Positions 37,459 through 45,943 of a stretch of DNA of 64,000 nt are shown here, piece after piece (positions within the stretch are counted from its first letter, which is position 1; every line of letters starts with the position of its first letter). The notes beneath the pieces are model-generated. The model had not been told where the DNA came from, ran no database searches, and was given only the letters and a program-made list of their open reading frames with translations. The stretch comes from Cupriavidus sp. MP-37 (GTDB lineage Bacteria; Pseudomonadota; Gammaproteobacteria; Burkholderiales; Burkholderiaceae), in the NCBI RefSeq assembly GCF_020618415.1, contig NZ_CP085345.1, positions 1,674,001 to 1,738,000 of the forward strand. Reading direction: 5' to 3'. The translations under genes were made by a program, and so were the position numbers.

Positions 37459-37695
37459 GGCTCGATCGGGGTCGCAGTCCGCTGCGCGGCCGGTTGCCGG
37501 GGCGGGAAGTCCGGCTATCTTCCGGCAAAACGTGGCGTGCAGGCCCCTGTGCGCGCCGCCCCCCGAAACAATTCAACACGCGGCTCGGAAGCGTTCAGAT
37601 CGGCTTTTGGCGCTGCAAGGGCCGCGGGGCAGCGCCGGGCGCGCCGGAATATACTGGGGGCTGGTCCGCCATGGCGCCGCGCGCGCGATCCGCAA

Positions 37696-37920
37696 GTGTC
37701 TCAAGTGTCCCCCGTAGTCCCCCTCGCCAGTGCCTCGATTCCCGCTGACGATCCCCGCCCGGAGCCGCCGGAGCGGCCCGCCGACGGCGAGTGTTGCGGC
37801 TCCGGCTGCGATCCCTGCATCTTCGATTACTACTACCAGGAGATGGACCGCTACCGCGAGGCGCTGCGCGCATGGGAGGCACGCCAGGCCGCGCGCCATG
37901 CCGAGGATCCGGCCAGTTGA
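37696..37920 (+). CDS. Small cysteine-rich oxidoreductase-like protein
   Basis: A 74-residue protein with the segment CCGSGCDPCIFDYYYQEMDRYREALRAWEAR. This matches the oxidoreductase-like N-terminal domain (PF09791-type) found alone in many beta-proteobacteria; function is unknown and the cysteines may bind metal. The start is one of two GTG codons (37696 or 37705); there is no in-frame ATG close by. Its stop overlaps the TTG start of the sirtuin gene (ttga), so the two are translationally coupled. Confidence 0.8.
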   Translation: MSQVSPVVPLASASIPADDPRPEPPERPADGECCGSGCDPCIFDYYYQEMDRYREALRAWEARQAARHAEDPAS

Positions 37921-38795
37921 GCGCCCTGACGTTGCCGCCGTCGCATCCCTCGCCGGCAGCCGCGGCGGCGCTGTTCGATTTCGTGCAGCGTCACCCGCGC
38001 CTGTTCGTGCTGACCGGCGCCGGCATCAGCACCGATTCCGGCATTCCCGGCTACCGCGACGCGCGCGGCCAGTGGCAGCGCTCGCCGCCGATCACGCTGC
38101 AGGCCTTTCTCGGCTCGCACGCCGGGCGCCAGCGCTACTGGGCGCGCAGCATGCTGGGCTGGCCGATGGCATGGCAGGCGCGGCCCAACGATGCCCACCA
38201 TGCGCTGGCGCGGCTGGGCGCGCAGGGCCGGCTGGCGGCGCTGGTCACGCAGAATGTCGACGGCCTGCACCAGCGCGCCGGCAGCGAGGGCGTGATCGAG
38301 CTGCACGGCAGCCTGGCCAGCGCCATCTGCCTGGACTGCGGCGCCAGCCATGACCGCGCCGGCCTGCAGGACTGGCTGATGTCCCGCAATGCCGCGCTGC
38401 GCGACGTGATCGCGCCGCCCGCCGCCGACGGCGACGTGCATTTCGAATCGCCGCTGTTCGCGCAGTTCCAGGTGCCCGATTGCGGCCATTGCGGCGGCAT
38501 CCTCAAGCCTGACGTGGTGTTCTTCGGCGAATCCGTGCCGCGCACGCGTGTCGACGCCGCGCGCGCGGCGCTGGCGGCCGCGGATGCGATGCTGGTGGTG
38601 GGATCGTCGCTGATGGTCTATTCCGGCTACCGCTTCTGTGTCTGGGCCGGGCAGATGGGCAAGCCGGTGGCCGCGCTCAACCTGGGTACCACGCGTGCCG
38701 ACGCCATGCTGGCGCTGAAGGTCGAGGCCGGCTGTGCGCCGGCGCTGCAGGCACTGGTGTCGCGGCTGGAGCAGGACGACACAGGATCCCGTTGA
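37917..38795 (+). CDS. NAD-dependent deacetylase, Sir2 family
   Basis: A 292-residue sirtuin. The NAD-binding motif TGAGISTDSGIPGYRD is near residues 33-48, TQNVDGLHQRAG at 111-122, the catalytic His130 in ELHGS, and a zinc site of Cys138, Cys141, Cys189 and Cys192. It removes acyl groups from lysines using NAD. The start is a TTG overlapping the stop of the small Cys-rich gene; the homologous region begins soon after and no ATG fits. No acetyl-CoA synthetase or acetyltransferase gene is adjacent. Confidence 0.93.
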   Translation: MSALTLPPSHPSPAAAAALFDFVQRHPRLFVLTGAGISTDSGIPGYRDARGQWQRSPPITLQAFLGSHAGRQRYWARSMLGWPMAWQARPNDAHHALARLGAQGRLAALVTQNVDGLHQRAGSEGVIELHGSLASAICLDCGASHDRAGLQDWLMSRNAALRDVIAPPAADGDVHFESPLFAQFQVPDCGHCGGILKPDVVFFGESVPRTRVDAARAALAAADAMLVVGSSLMVYSGYRFCVWAGQMGKPVAALNLGTTRADAMLALKVEAGCAPALQALVSRLEQDDTGSR

Positions 38796-39176
38796 CGCCA
38801 GCGCCGGGCGGGCATAGCATCGCCACACCAGTTGATCGACGCCTGTCGATATTCTTCGATACTCCCATTCCCACCATGACCGCAGACCGCCAACGCCCCG
38901 TCAACGCCGCGCCCCCGGGCCGCGCGCTGCCGTGCCCGCGTCGCCAGCCTGCGTTCACATCTGTCGCGCCGCCGCCGCCGTTCTCGGGCGGTGCACACCC
39001 GCCGCCGCCGCCGCGCGGCTGACGGGCACGCGCCCAGCCCTTCTCGTCTCCGGTAATCCCGCCTTCGTGCGCCCGCGCGCACGGCAGCCGCACGCCCGTG
39101 CGTGCTGCCGCCGCGTCGTGGCCGCATGCCGATGCGCGTCGCCGGAGCCCGCCAAGCTGACGACAGATGACAAGCC
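38796..39176. other. 381 bp region between the sirtuin and EamA genes
   Basis: No convincing gene. A short open frame from an ATG at 38877 to 39022 would give a Pro-rich 48-residue peptide and could be a leader, but its composition is what CCG-rich DNA gives by chance. Several strong GC hairpins are possible around 38970-39020. I recognise no riboswitch class. Confidence 0.4.
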
Positions 39177-40097
39177 ATGACCAACAACGAAGACTGCGCG
39201 GCCCGTTTCGGCGCCGCGCGCGACACACTCGCCACGCGCACCACATCCACCGCCCTGTGGGCCACGCCGCTGTTCGTGCTGCTATGGAGCAGCGGCGCCA
39301 TCGCCGCCCGGCTGGCGCTTGACCACGCCACCCCGTTCGCGCTGCTGACGCTGCGCTTTGCGCTGGTCTGCGCCGTGCTGGGCGCGATCGGCCTGGCGCG
39401 CAAGCGCCTGCTGCCGCCGCGCGGCGAGCGCCTGCATACGGCCTGCACGGGCCTGCTGCTGATCGGCGGCTACGCCGTCTTTTACTTTCTCGCCCTGGAC
39501 CATGGCATGACGCCCGGCGTGCTGGCCACGGTGCTCGGCGCGCAGCCGATGCTGACACTGCTGCTGACCGAGCGCCGCGCCAGTGCCGCGCGCCTGGGCG
39601 GCCTGGCGCTGGCGTTCGCGGGGCTGGCCATGGTCGTCTTCGACAGCCTGCTGCTGACCAGGCTGTCGCCGGCGGGCGTACTGTGCGCGCTGGCCTCGCT
39701 GGCCAGCATGACGGTCGGCGCCATCCTGCAGAAGCGCAGCCCGCGCGCGCCGGCCGAAGTGCTGCCGCTGCAGTACGGCGCGAGCCTCGTAGCCTGCCTG
39801 CTGTGCCTGCCGTTCCAGCCCTTCGCCTTCGAAGCATCGCTGGCGTTCGCCGCGCCGCTGCTGTGGCTGGCGTTGGGAATTTCGATCGGCGCGACGCTGC
39901 TGTTCTACCGCCTGATCCAGGCCGGCAACCTGGTCAACGTGACCAGCCTGTTCTACCTGGTGCCGGCGGGCACGGCGGCGCTCGATTACCTGCTGCTGGG
40001 CAACCGCATGACGGCGCTGGCGCTGGCGGGGATGGGGGCGGTGCTGGCGGGGTTGGGGTTGGTGTTCAGGGGAGGGCGAAATCAGATGCGCGGTTGA
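39177..40097 (+). CDS. EamA/DMT-family transporter
   Basis: A 306-residue inner-membrane protein with ten predicted helices in two EamA repeats. The first is TPLFVLLWSSGAIAARLALDHATPFALLTLRFALVC; the second begins near LSPAGVLCALASLASMTVGAIL and contains the VTSLFYLVPAGTAALDYLLLG signature. The family exports metabolites and amino acids. Substrate is unknown. The coding start follows a long untranslated or leader region. Confidence 0.88.
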   Translation: MTNNEDCAARFGAARDTLATRTTSTALWATPLFVLLWSSGAIAARLALDHATPFALLTLRFALVCAVLGAIGLARKRLLPPRGERLHTACTGLLLIGGYAVFYFLALDHGMTPGVLATVLGAQPMLTLLLTERRASAARLGGLALAFAGLAMVVFDSLLLTRLSPAGVLCALASLASMTVGAILQKRSPRAPAEVLPLQYGASLVACLLCLPFQPFAFEASLAFAAPLLWLALGISIGATLLFYRLIQAGNLVNVTSLFYLVPAGTAALDYLLLGNRMTALALAGMGAVLAGLGLVFRGGRNQMRG

Positions 40098-40111
40098 TCT
40101 GAAATTTCGCC
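40075..40111 (+). terminator. Weak terminator-like hairpin after EamA
   Basis: ggcgaaatcaga (40075-40086) can pair with tctgaaatttcgcc (40098-40111) with a 2-nt bulge. It spans the EamA stop codon and has no T run, so termination is uncertain. Confidence 0.35.
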
Positions 40112-40231
40112 AGAATCGTCCAGCAAGTTCCGAAATGCACTGCGGAAAGGTCAGGATCTCGCGCATGCGACGGCCGGGGCAGCGATCGCGCCCTATGCTG
40201 ACCCGTTTCGACAACGCGTTCCTTCGTACCC

Positions 40232-41476
40232 ATGCAAAGGCTGGCCGCCGTCCCCGGATACAAGCCGCTGCTCGCCGCCAGGATTGTCAGCGCCTTGATG
40301 ATGTGGCTCGACGCCACCGTGATCTTTTCGCTGCTCGCCTTCCACTGGGGCGCAGATGCACCTGCGGCGGGCGTTGCTGCCTCGCTGTTCGTCTTGCCGG
40401 TCCTGGTCGGCGGGCCTTTCTTCGGCTGGCTGGCTGACAGGGGCAACCCTGGTGCCATGCTGTTTGCGAGTTACAGCGCACGCGGCATTACATCGTTGCT
40501 GCTGCTCATGGCGCCAGACCTGAACGTGTTCGTGCTCCTGGTCATGCTCAAGGCGCTGGCCAACGCCAGCGCCTTGCCGCCGGAACAGGTCATGGTCCGA
40601 TCCATGCTCAGCCATGCACAGCTTGCCGCTAATGCCGGCTTGATGACGGCGGCCGACCAGATCACCAAGGTGTGCGCGCCACTGATCGCGGCCGGCGCGA
40701 CCGCGCTGTACGGGCCAATGTCGGGACTCTGGCTTTCGGGCGGCCTGTCGTTGCTCGCAATCGGTTGCCTGGTGCCGCTGCGCGACAGGGCGCGCCCGGT
40801 CGCAGCGCAAGGCACGCCAGCACGAAGCGCGTTGCAGCTCGGGCCACTGATGGCGCTGCTGCGCGGCAGTCATGCCGTGCGCGTGTCGTTCAGCTGCGTG
40901 TTCATGCTGACTGTGACGTTTGGACTCTACGATCCCCTGCTGGCGCTGTTCATCAAGTCGCAGGGGTTGCCGCCATCGGCGTTTGGCATGCTGGTGAGCG
41001 GCACTGCCGCGGGCGCCGTGTGTGGCGCGCTGGCGTTCCCGCGCCTGTTCCGGCGGTATGGCATCCGCCTGGCGCCGCCGGGTCTCGCTGTGGTCGGGCT
41101 GACCGTGCTGATCCCCGGCGTGCTGGCCGGCAGCGGCAGCGGCATGCCCGAGATGATGTGGCCCGGGCTATGGGTGGTGAACGGCTGTGCCTATTGTCTG
41201 GCGTGCCTGAGCCAGGCCGTGGCGATCCAGCAGCAATGCCCGCGCTATTGTCTGGGCAGCGTCAGCGCCACCGCCAGGAGCGTGCAACTGGTAGCGCTGG
41301 TGCTTGCGCCGCTGCTGGGCGGCGTGCTTGGGCGCAAGATCGGGATTCCGCTGGTGTTCGCTCTGAGCGGCGGCCTTGCTATTGCCTGTGGCTGGTTCTG
41401 GGCCCGGTGCGCGCAACGCGGCCACGCCGCGCGGCAGGCTGAGCAATCACCAGACCCGGAACACGGCGGCCCATAG
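40232..41476 (+). CDS. MFS transporter
   Basis: A 414-residue major facilitator protein with about 12 hydrophobic segments. The DRGNPGAMLFASYSARG loop after TM2 replaces the classic DRxGRR, and the C-terminal half is poorly conserved. The layout recalls MFS efflux proteins of the siderophore/macrolide type, but I cannot place it in a subfamily. It appears somewhat less GC-biased than its neighbours. The C-terminus is a short polar tail ending two bases before the end of the convergent DUF1439 gene. Confidence 0.78.
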   Translation: MQRLAAVPGYKPLLAARIVSALMMWLDATVIFSLLAFHWGADAPAAGVAASLFVLPVLVGGPFFGWLADRGNPGAMLFASYSARGITSLLLLMAPDLNVFVLLVMLKALANASALPPEQVMVRSMLSHAQLAANAGLMTAADQITKVCAPLIAAGATALYGPMSGLWLSGGLSLLAIGCLVPLRDRARPVAAQGTPARSALQLGPLMALLRGSHAVRVSFSCVFMLTVTFGLYDPLLALFIKSQGLPPSAFGMLVSGTAAGAVCGALAFPRLFRRYGIRLAPPGLAVVGLTVLIPGVLAGSGSGMPEMMWPGLWVVNGCAYCLACLSQAVAIQQQCPRYCLGSVSATARSVQLVALVLAPLLGGVLGRKIGIPLVFALSGGLAIACGWFWARCAQRGHAARQAEQSPDPEHGGP

Positions 41477-41477
41477 C

Positions 41478-42026
41478 CTACCGCTGCTTCACCTCCACTC
41501 GCACCTCATCCTTGCCCACCGTGATCGCCCCCGGTTCCACCTCCTTGCCGCCCACGCGCAGCTCTTCCGGCTTGAAGGTATAGATCGGGTAGTCCTTCAG
41601 CAGCTGCTGCGCGACCACGGCGCCGATGGCGCTGAGCTGTTCGCGATAGAGTCCCATGCCTGCGACTTCCACCTGTTGCACGGTCGGATTGTCGAGCAGC
41701 ACGGCGCGCTTGGCCGGGTCGTAGCGCACGCCGCTGTTGAGCGCCAGCTTGCCGTCGACCGGAGGCGACGGCAGCAGGGCATTGGTCAGGCGGGCGTCGA
41801 CGTGGGTGGTGATGCGGTTGCTGGCTTCGTCCAGCACCAGCCGCGGGTGGCTGAGCTGGACGCTGACGACTTCGGCGTAGCGCAGCGTCGCGGGAAAGCG
41901 CTTGTCCAGTTCGGTCTGCAGTTCCTGGCGGGTCAGGGAATATTCGCCGGTCCAGATGTTGTAGCCGGCAACGGCCGGGGCGGCGATGCAGGCGGCGGCA
42001 AGCAGCAGGGAGAGTTTCAGGCGCAT
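41478..42026 (-). CDS. DUF1439 periplasmic protein
   Basis: A 182-residue exported protein with a signal peptide (MRLKLSLLLAAACIAAPAVAG). The mature part (YSLTRQELQTELDKRFPATLRYAEVVSVQLSHPRLVLDEASNRI, then ALNSGVRYDPAKRAVLLDNPTVQQVEV) matches DUF1439/YceB, putative periplasmic lipid-binding-like proteins. No lipobox cysteine is present, unlike E. coli YceB, so it should be soluble. An ATG seven codons upstream is an alternative start. Confidence 0.8.
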   Translation of the reverse strand: MRLKLSLLLAAACIAAPAVAGYNIWTGEYSLTRQELQTELDKRFPATLRYAEVVSVQLSHPRLVLDEASNRITTHVDARLTNALLPSPPVDGKLALNSGVRYDPAKRAVLLDNPTVQQVEVAGMGLYREQLSAIGAVVAQQLLKDYPIYTFKPEELRVGGKEVEPGAITVGKDEVRVEVKQR

Positions 42027-42148
42027 GTGGCGGATCGGGCGCGCCATGGAATGGCGCGGTCAGTGGGATCAGCCTGTCAGACTGCCGCGGCAGCGGCGGC
42101 GTTCCGTCACATCGGCACGGGGCATGCCGGGGGGCTGGGCCGTTCGGC

Positions 42149-42352
42149 TCAGTAGTGCGGCGGGATTTCCTGCAACGGGTCGGCTTCGGCCGCGGTGGTG
42201 GCGGCGCTGCGCACCTGCTGGTACAGCGCGCGGAACTGCTCCTGCAGCAGGTCGATCTGCTGCTGCTGGCGTGCCACGGTGCTGTTCAGGGTATCGAGCA
42301 GGTCTTCCTGGAAGGCGAGCTTGATTTCGAGTTCGTTGATGCGATCGTCCAT
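42149..42352 (-). CDS. slyX: SlyX-family protein
   Basis: A 67-residue coiled-coil protein (MDDRINELEIKLAFQEDLLDTLN, then QQQQIDLLQEQFRALYQQVR) ending in the typical PPHY. That C-terminal PPHY is a SlyX hallmark. Function is unknown. The start at 42352 gives the normal length. Confidence 0.93.
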   Translation of the reverse strand: MDDRINELEIKLAFQEDLLDTLNSTVARQQQQIDLLQEQFRALYQQVRSAATTAAEADPLQEIPPHY

Positions 42353-42447
42353 GGCTAGGTTTCTCCGGCGGGCGGCGCGCATTGTAAACCCATCGCCGGG
42401 CCCATCGCCCAGCGGGCGCGCCGCGATCGGGAAACCGCGTCCCTGGC

Positions 42448-42873
42448 TTACTTGGGCGCCGTCAGCAGCATCCACATGATGCCGAAACGGTCGGCGACCA
42501 TGCCGAACTGTTCGGCAAAGAAGGTCTTGTCGAGCGGCATCAGCACCTGGCCGCCTTCCTTCAGGCCGTTGAAGGCCTTTTCGACCCCGGCCTTGTCGGG
42601 AAAGGTGATCGCCAGGCCGAAACCCTGGAACGCGGGTTGATTGGAACACTGCCCGTCGGAAGCCAGGATGATGCTGTCGCCGACCTGGAATTCCAGGTGC
42701 ATGACCTTGTCCTGGGCGCCCGCGCCGGGCTGGCAGCCTTCGCCGCCCTTGCCGGCGTCGGGATTGTCGGCGAAGGTCATGCGGGCGTTGACCTTGGCGC
42801 CAAGGGTCTGCTTGTAGAACTCGACCGCTTCATCGCAACGGCCTTCGAAAAACAGATAGGGCTGGACTTGCAT
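42448..42873 (-). CDS. VOC-family (PhnB-like) protein
   Basis: A 141-residue vicinal-oxygen-chelate fold protein of the PhnB type: PYLFFEGRCDEAVEFYKQTLGAK at the start, VMHLEFQVGDSIILASD in the middle, and a C-terminal FGMVADRFGIMWML. Members are related to glyoxalase; most PhnB-like proteins have no proven activity. It is divergent from a LysR-type gene, with a pair of palindromes between. Confidence 0.9.
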   Translation of the reverse strand: MQVQPYLFFEGRCDEAVEFYKQTLGAKVNARMTFADNPDAGKGGEGCQPGAGAQDKVMHLEFQVGDSIILASDGQCSNQPAFQGFGLAITFPDKAGVEKAFNGLKEGGQVLMPLDKTFFAEQFGMVADRFGIMWMLLTAPK

Positions 42874-42986
42874 GACAACTCCTGTGAAGGGGCGGCCCGT
42901 GGGCCGCGGGATCTCGGCATGGGCGCCGTCTGCAAGCCAGGAAACTCAGGCCGCCAACCGGCGCGGTGGCAATGGCGCGCACCATT

Positions 42987-43034
42987 TGTGTACGCCGTCC
43001 ACAATACCTTAGCAAAGAAAATGGACGGCGTCCA
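42987..43034. promoter_or_regulatory. Two palindromic operator-like sites
   Basis: TGTGTACgccGTCCACA (42987-43003, one mismatch) and TGGACggcGTCCA (43022-43034, perfect) share the half-site GTCCA and have centres 33 bp apart, about three helical turns. They lie between the VOC gene and the LysR gene in a 299 bp gap that otherwise holds no gene. A dimeric regulator binding both on one face would fit; which one is unknown. Confidence 0.6.
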
Positions 43035-43172
43035 CATCGAATGCGAAAGGAGCGGCGGGTGCGGCCGCCGGCAAGCACGTGGCGGTGCACTAGAATGGCC
43101 CGCTACATCGCCGCCGCCACACCGCCGCCCATCGCCAACCGTTTCGACTGCCGCGGCCCAAATGGAGTTGCC

Positions 43173-44120
43173 TTGCGTTACGAACTGACCGACCTGCGCC
43201 TGTTCCAGGCCATCGCCGATGCGCAAAGCCTGTCTGGCGGCGCATCGGCCACCCACATCACCGCGTCGGCGGCGAGCTACCGGCTGAAGAACCTGGAGCA
43301 CGCCATGGGCACGCCGTTGTTCGTGCGCAGCGCGCGCGGCATGGAGCTGACGCCGGCCGGCGAAACCCTGCTGGTCCATGTGCGCGAACTGCTGCTGGGC
43401 GTGGAGCGCATGCACGGCGAGGTCGGGCGCTTCTCCGCCGGGCTGAAGGGCAATATCCGGCTGCTAGCCAACAGCAGCTCGCTCAACGGCTTCATCATTC
43501 CCAGCGTGAGCCGCTTCCTGCTGGCCAATCCGGACGTGAACATCGACCTGGAGGAGCGCGCCAGCCAGGCGATCCTGGCCGCGGTGGCGGCGCACGAGGC
43601 CGATGTCGGCATCCTGGCGGGAGATTTCCATACCGGCGACGATGCGGCCGGCGTGCGCTCGGTGCGCTACGCGCGCGACGAATTGATCCTGGTGATGGCG
43701 GCGGACCATCCGCTCGCGCGCGAGCCCGAGGTGCGCTTTGGCGCGGCGCTGGCGTTCGATTTTGTCTGCATGAGCCGCACCAGCAGCAATTTCCTGTTCC
43801 TGCGCGAGATGGCGCAGCGCGCGGGCAAGGGCCCCAACGTGCGCCTGCATGCGCACAGCTTCGATGCGGTGCTGTCGCTGGCCGAGGCCGGCGTCGGCGT
43901 GGCGCTGGTGCCGCGCAGCGTGGCGGCGCAGGCGCTGCGCGAAGCGCGCGTGGCCGGGGTGCGGCTGGCCGAGCCGTGGGCCTTGCGCGAACTGAACCTG
44001 ATCGTGCGCGCCGACGGCAAGCTGCCCGCTTTTGCCGAGGCCTTCGCGCAGTTCCTGCTCAACGATCCGCGTGTGGTGGCCACGCGCGAAGGCGGCGCCG
44101 TGGCCGCCACGGCGCCGTAA
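43173..44120 (+). CDS. LysR-family regulator
   Basis: A 315-residue regulator. Its helix-turn-helix is slightly unusual (LRLFQAIADAQSLSGGASATHITASAASYRLKNLEHAMGTPLFVRSARGMELTPAG), and a substrate-binding-like effector domain follows. The start is a TTG at 43173, with ggag five bases before it; no ATG fits the family N-terminus. It converges on the enoyl-CoA hydratase/Bug/CoA-transferase operon, so regulation of that operon is possible but the usual divergent layout is missing. Confidence 0.9.
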   Translation: MRYELTDLRLFQAIADAQSLSGGASATHITASAASYRLKNLEHAMGTPLFVRSARGMELTPAGETLLVHVRELLLGVERMHGEVGRFSAGLKGNIRLLANSSSLNGFIIPSVSRFLLANPDVNIDLEERASQAILAAVAAHEADVGILAGDFHTGDDAAGVRSVRYARDELILVMAADHPLAREPEVRFGAALAFDFVCMSRTSSNFLFLREMAQRAGKGPNVRLHAHSFDAVLSLAEAGVGVALVPRSVAAQALREARVAGVRLAEPWALRELNLIVRADGKLPAFAEAFAQFLLNDPRVVATREGGAVAATAP

Positions 44121-44147
44121 CTGCCCGTCAGCGTGCCCGTCCGCGCT

Positions 44148-44924
44148 TCAGCGCTTGCGGTTCAGGAAGGTGGCCATGTGCTGCTGCGGCTCGCCGGTGT
44201 CGAAGGCGCTGCCGAACTCGGTCACGCTGTTGCCGATCGAGACCTCCAGCGGCGCGTCTTCCCACTCGCGCAGCAGGCGCTTCTGCTGGCGCACCGCGAC
44301 CGGGCCAAAGCCGGCCAGCAGCGCGGCCACGCGCTCGACTTCCTGGTCCAGCCCGGCCAGCGGCACCACGCGGCTGAGCAGGCCCCACTGCAGCGCCTCG
44401 GCGGCATCGGAGATCTCGCCCGTCAGCAGCATCCAGGCGGTGCGCGCATTGCCGATCAGGCGCGGCATCAGCGCGGCATGGATCACCGACGGGATGCCGA
44501 CCTTCACTTCCGGCATGCCCAGCTGCGCCGTGTCGGCGGCAATGCGGATGTCGCACGCCAGCGCCAGCTCGAGCCCGCCGCCCAGGCACCAGCCCGGCAT
44601 GCGCGCGATCACCGGCACCGGCAGGTGGCGCACGGCATCGCACAGGCGGCGCAGGCCGCTGATGAAGGCCTCGGCGCTGGCGCGGTCGAGCGCGGCCATT
44701 TCCTTGATGTCGGCACCGCCGATAAAGCCCTTGTCGCCGGTGCCGCGCAGCACCAGCACGCGCACCGCGTCCTGCGCGGCCAGCGCTTCGATCGCGCGTG
44801 TGAGCGAGGCGATCACCGGCGAGCTCAGGATATTGAGCGAGCCCGCCTCGCGGATGGTGACGGTGGCAATGCCGCGCGCGTCGATCTCGACGCCGGCGTG
44901 CGGTTCCTGCTGAAGTGCGCTCAT
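44148..44924 (-). CDS. Enoyl-CoA hydratase/isomerase family protein
   Basis: A 258-residue crotonase-fold protein. The oxyanion-hole segments are FIGGADIKEM and MPGWCLGGGLELALACDIRIA, and the LGMPEVKVGIPS segment follows. The second catalytic Glu position of true hydratases is not clearly conserved by eye, so another crotonase reaction is possible. It is the last gene of a minus-strand operon with a Bug receptor and a CaiB-type CoA-transferase, suggesting uptake and CoA activation of an organic acid. Confidence 0.9.
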   Translation of the reverse strand: MSALQQEPHAGVEIDARGIATVTIREAGSLNILSSPVIASLTRAIEALAAQDAVRVLVLRGTGDKGFIGGADIKEMAALDRASAEAFISGLRRLCDAVRHLPVPVIARMPGWCLGGGLELALACDIRIAADTAQLGMPEVKVGIPSVIHAALMPRLIGNARTAWMLLTGEISDAAEALQWGLLSRVVPLAGLDQEVERVAALLAGFGPVAVRQQKRLLREWEDAPLEVSIGNSVTEFGSAFDTGEPQQHMATFLNRKR

Positions 44925-44939
44925 GTCGGTCCTCGTGGC

Positions 44940-45899
44940 TTACTGGAGCTTGGTGAAGTGGATCGCCTCGACCACCTGTTTCCAGTGGGCGTTCTGCCCG
45001 CGGATCAGGTCGCCGAAGGCCTTGCGCGAGGTCGGTGCCGGGATCGCGCCCTGTTTCTCGATGGCGGCAATCACCTCCGGCTCGGCCAGCACCTGGCGCA
45101 CGGCGTCGTTGAGCTGGTCGAGGATGGCGGCGGGCGTGCCCGCGGGGGCGCCCAGGCCGAACCACGACGGGTTGTTCATTGCCGGCAGGCCGGCCTCGGC
45201 ATAGGTGGGGACGTTGGGCAGCACCTTCAGGCGCTGTTTGGCGGCCACCGCCAGCGGCTTGAGGCGGTCGCCCTGGATCAGCCCGGACGACGACGGGATA
45301 TTGTCGAACACCACCTGGATCTGCCCGGCGACCGCATCGTTGAGCGCCGGGCCCAGGCCCTTGTACGGCACGTGCAGCATGCGCGTGCCGGTGGCGTTCA
45401 TGAAGAGCTCGCCGTTCATGTGGCTGAGGCCGCCGTTGCCGGACGAGCCGAACGAGTACTTGCCGGGACTGGCCTTGAGCTGCTTGATGAACGACGCCAG
45501 GTCCGTGGCCGGGAAAGCCGGATTGACCACCAGCACGTTGGGCACGTCGGCCAGGTTGCTGATCGGCGCGAAGTCCTTGACCGGGTCATACGCGGTCTTC
45601 AGGTAGACGTTGGGGTTGACCGCGTGCGAGCTTTCCACCTCCATCACCAGCGTGTAGCCGTCGGCCGGCTGCTTGGCCGCGTAGGCGCTGCCGACCGCGC
45701 CGCCGGCGCCGGGGCGGTTCTCGATCACCACCGGCTGGCCCAGCACCGGGCCCAGGCGCGTGCCGACGATGCGGGCAATGATGTCGGTGGTGCCGCCGGC
45801 CGCGTAGGGCACGATCAGCTTGATCGGCCGCTCGGGGTAGGCGGCGTGCGCGCTGCTGGCGATGCCGAGCAGGGCGATGGCAAAGAGGGCTGGCTTCAT
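44940..45899 (-). CDS. Bug/TctC-family periplasmic solute receptor
   Basis: A 319-residue binding protein with signal peptide (MKPALFAIALLGIASSAHA). The family signatures are YPERPIKLIVPYAAGGTTDIIARIVG, VVIENRPGAGGAVGSAYAAKQPADGYT, VPYKGLGPALNDAVAGQIQVVFDNIP and the C-terminal GLGAPAGTPAAILDQLN. Bug receptors bind carboxylates; the TctAB membrane partners are absent here, as is common in Burkholderiales. It sits between the CoA-transferase and the hydratase genes, which hints that its ligand is their substrate. Confidence 0.93.
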   Translation of the reverse strand: MKPALFAIALLGIASSAHAAYPERPIKLIVPYAAGGTTDIIARIVGTRLGPVLGQPVVIENRPGAGGAVGSAYAAKQPADGYTLVMEVESSHAVNPNVYLKTAYDPVKDFAPISNLADVPNVLVVNPAFPATDLASFIKQLKASPGKYSFGSSGNGGLSHMNGELFMNATGTRMLHVPYKGLGPALNDAVAGQIQVVFDNIPSSSGLIQGDRLKPLAVAAKQRLKVLPNVPTYAEAGLPAMNNPSWFGLGAPAGTPAAILDQLNDAVRQVLAEPEVIAAIEKQGAIPAPTSRKAFGDLIRGQNAHWKQVVEAIHFTKLQ

Positions 45900-45943
45900 C
45901 GAAGTGTCTCCGGGTCAGGGTTATGGGTGTCGTGGCAGGGCGC

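Noticed and set aside
38877..39022. A 48-codon Pro-rich frame before EamA as a real small gene
   Set aside because: The composition follows from CCG repeats, no ribosome site is visible, and no similarity is recognised; kept only as a possible leader.
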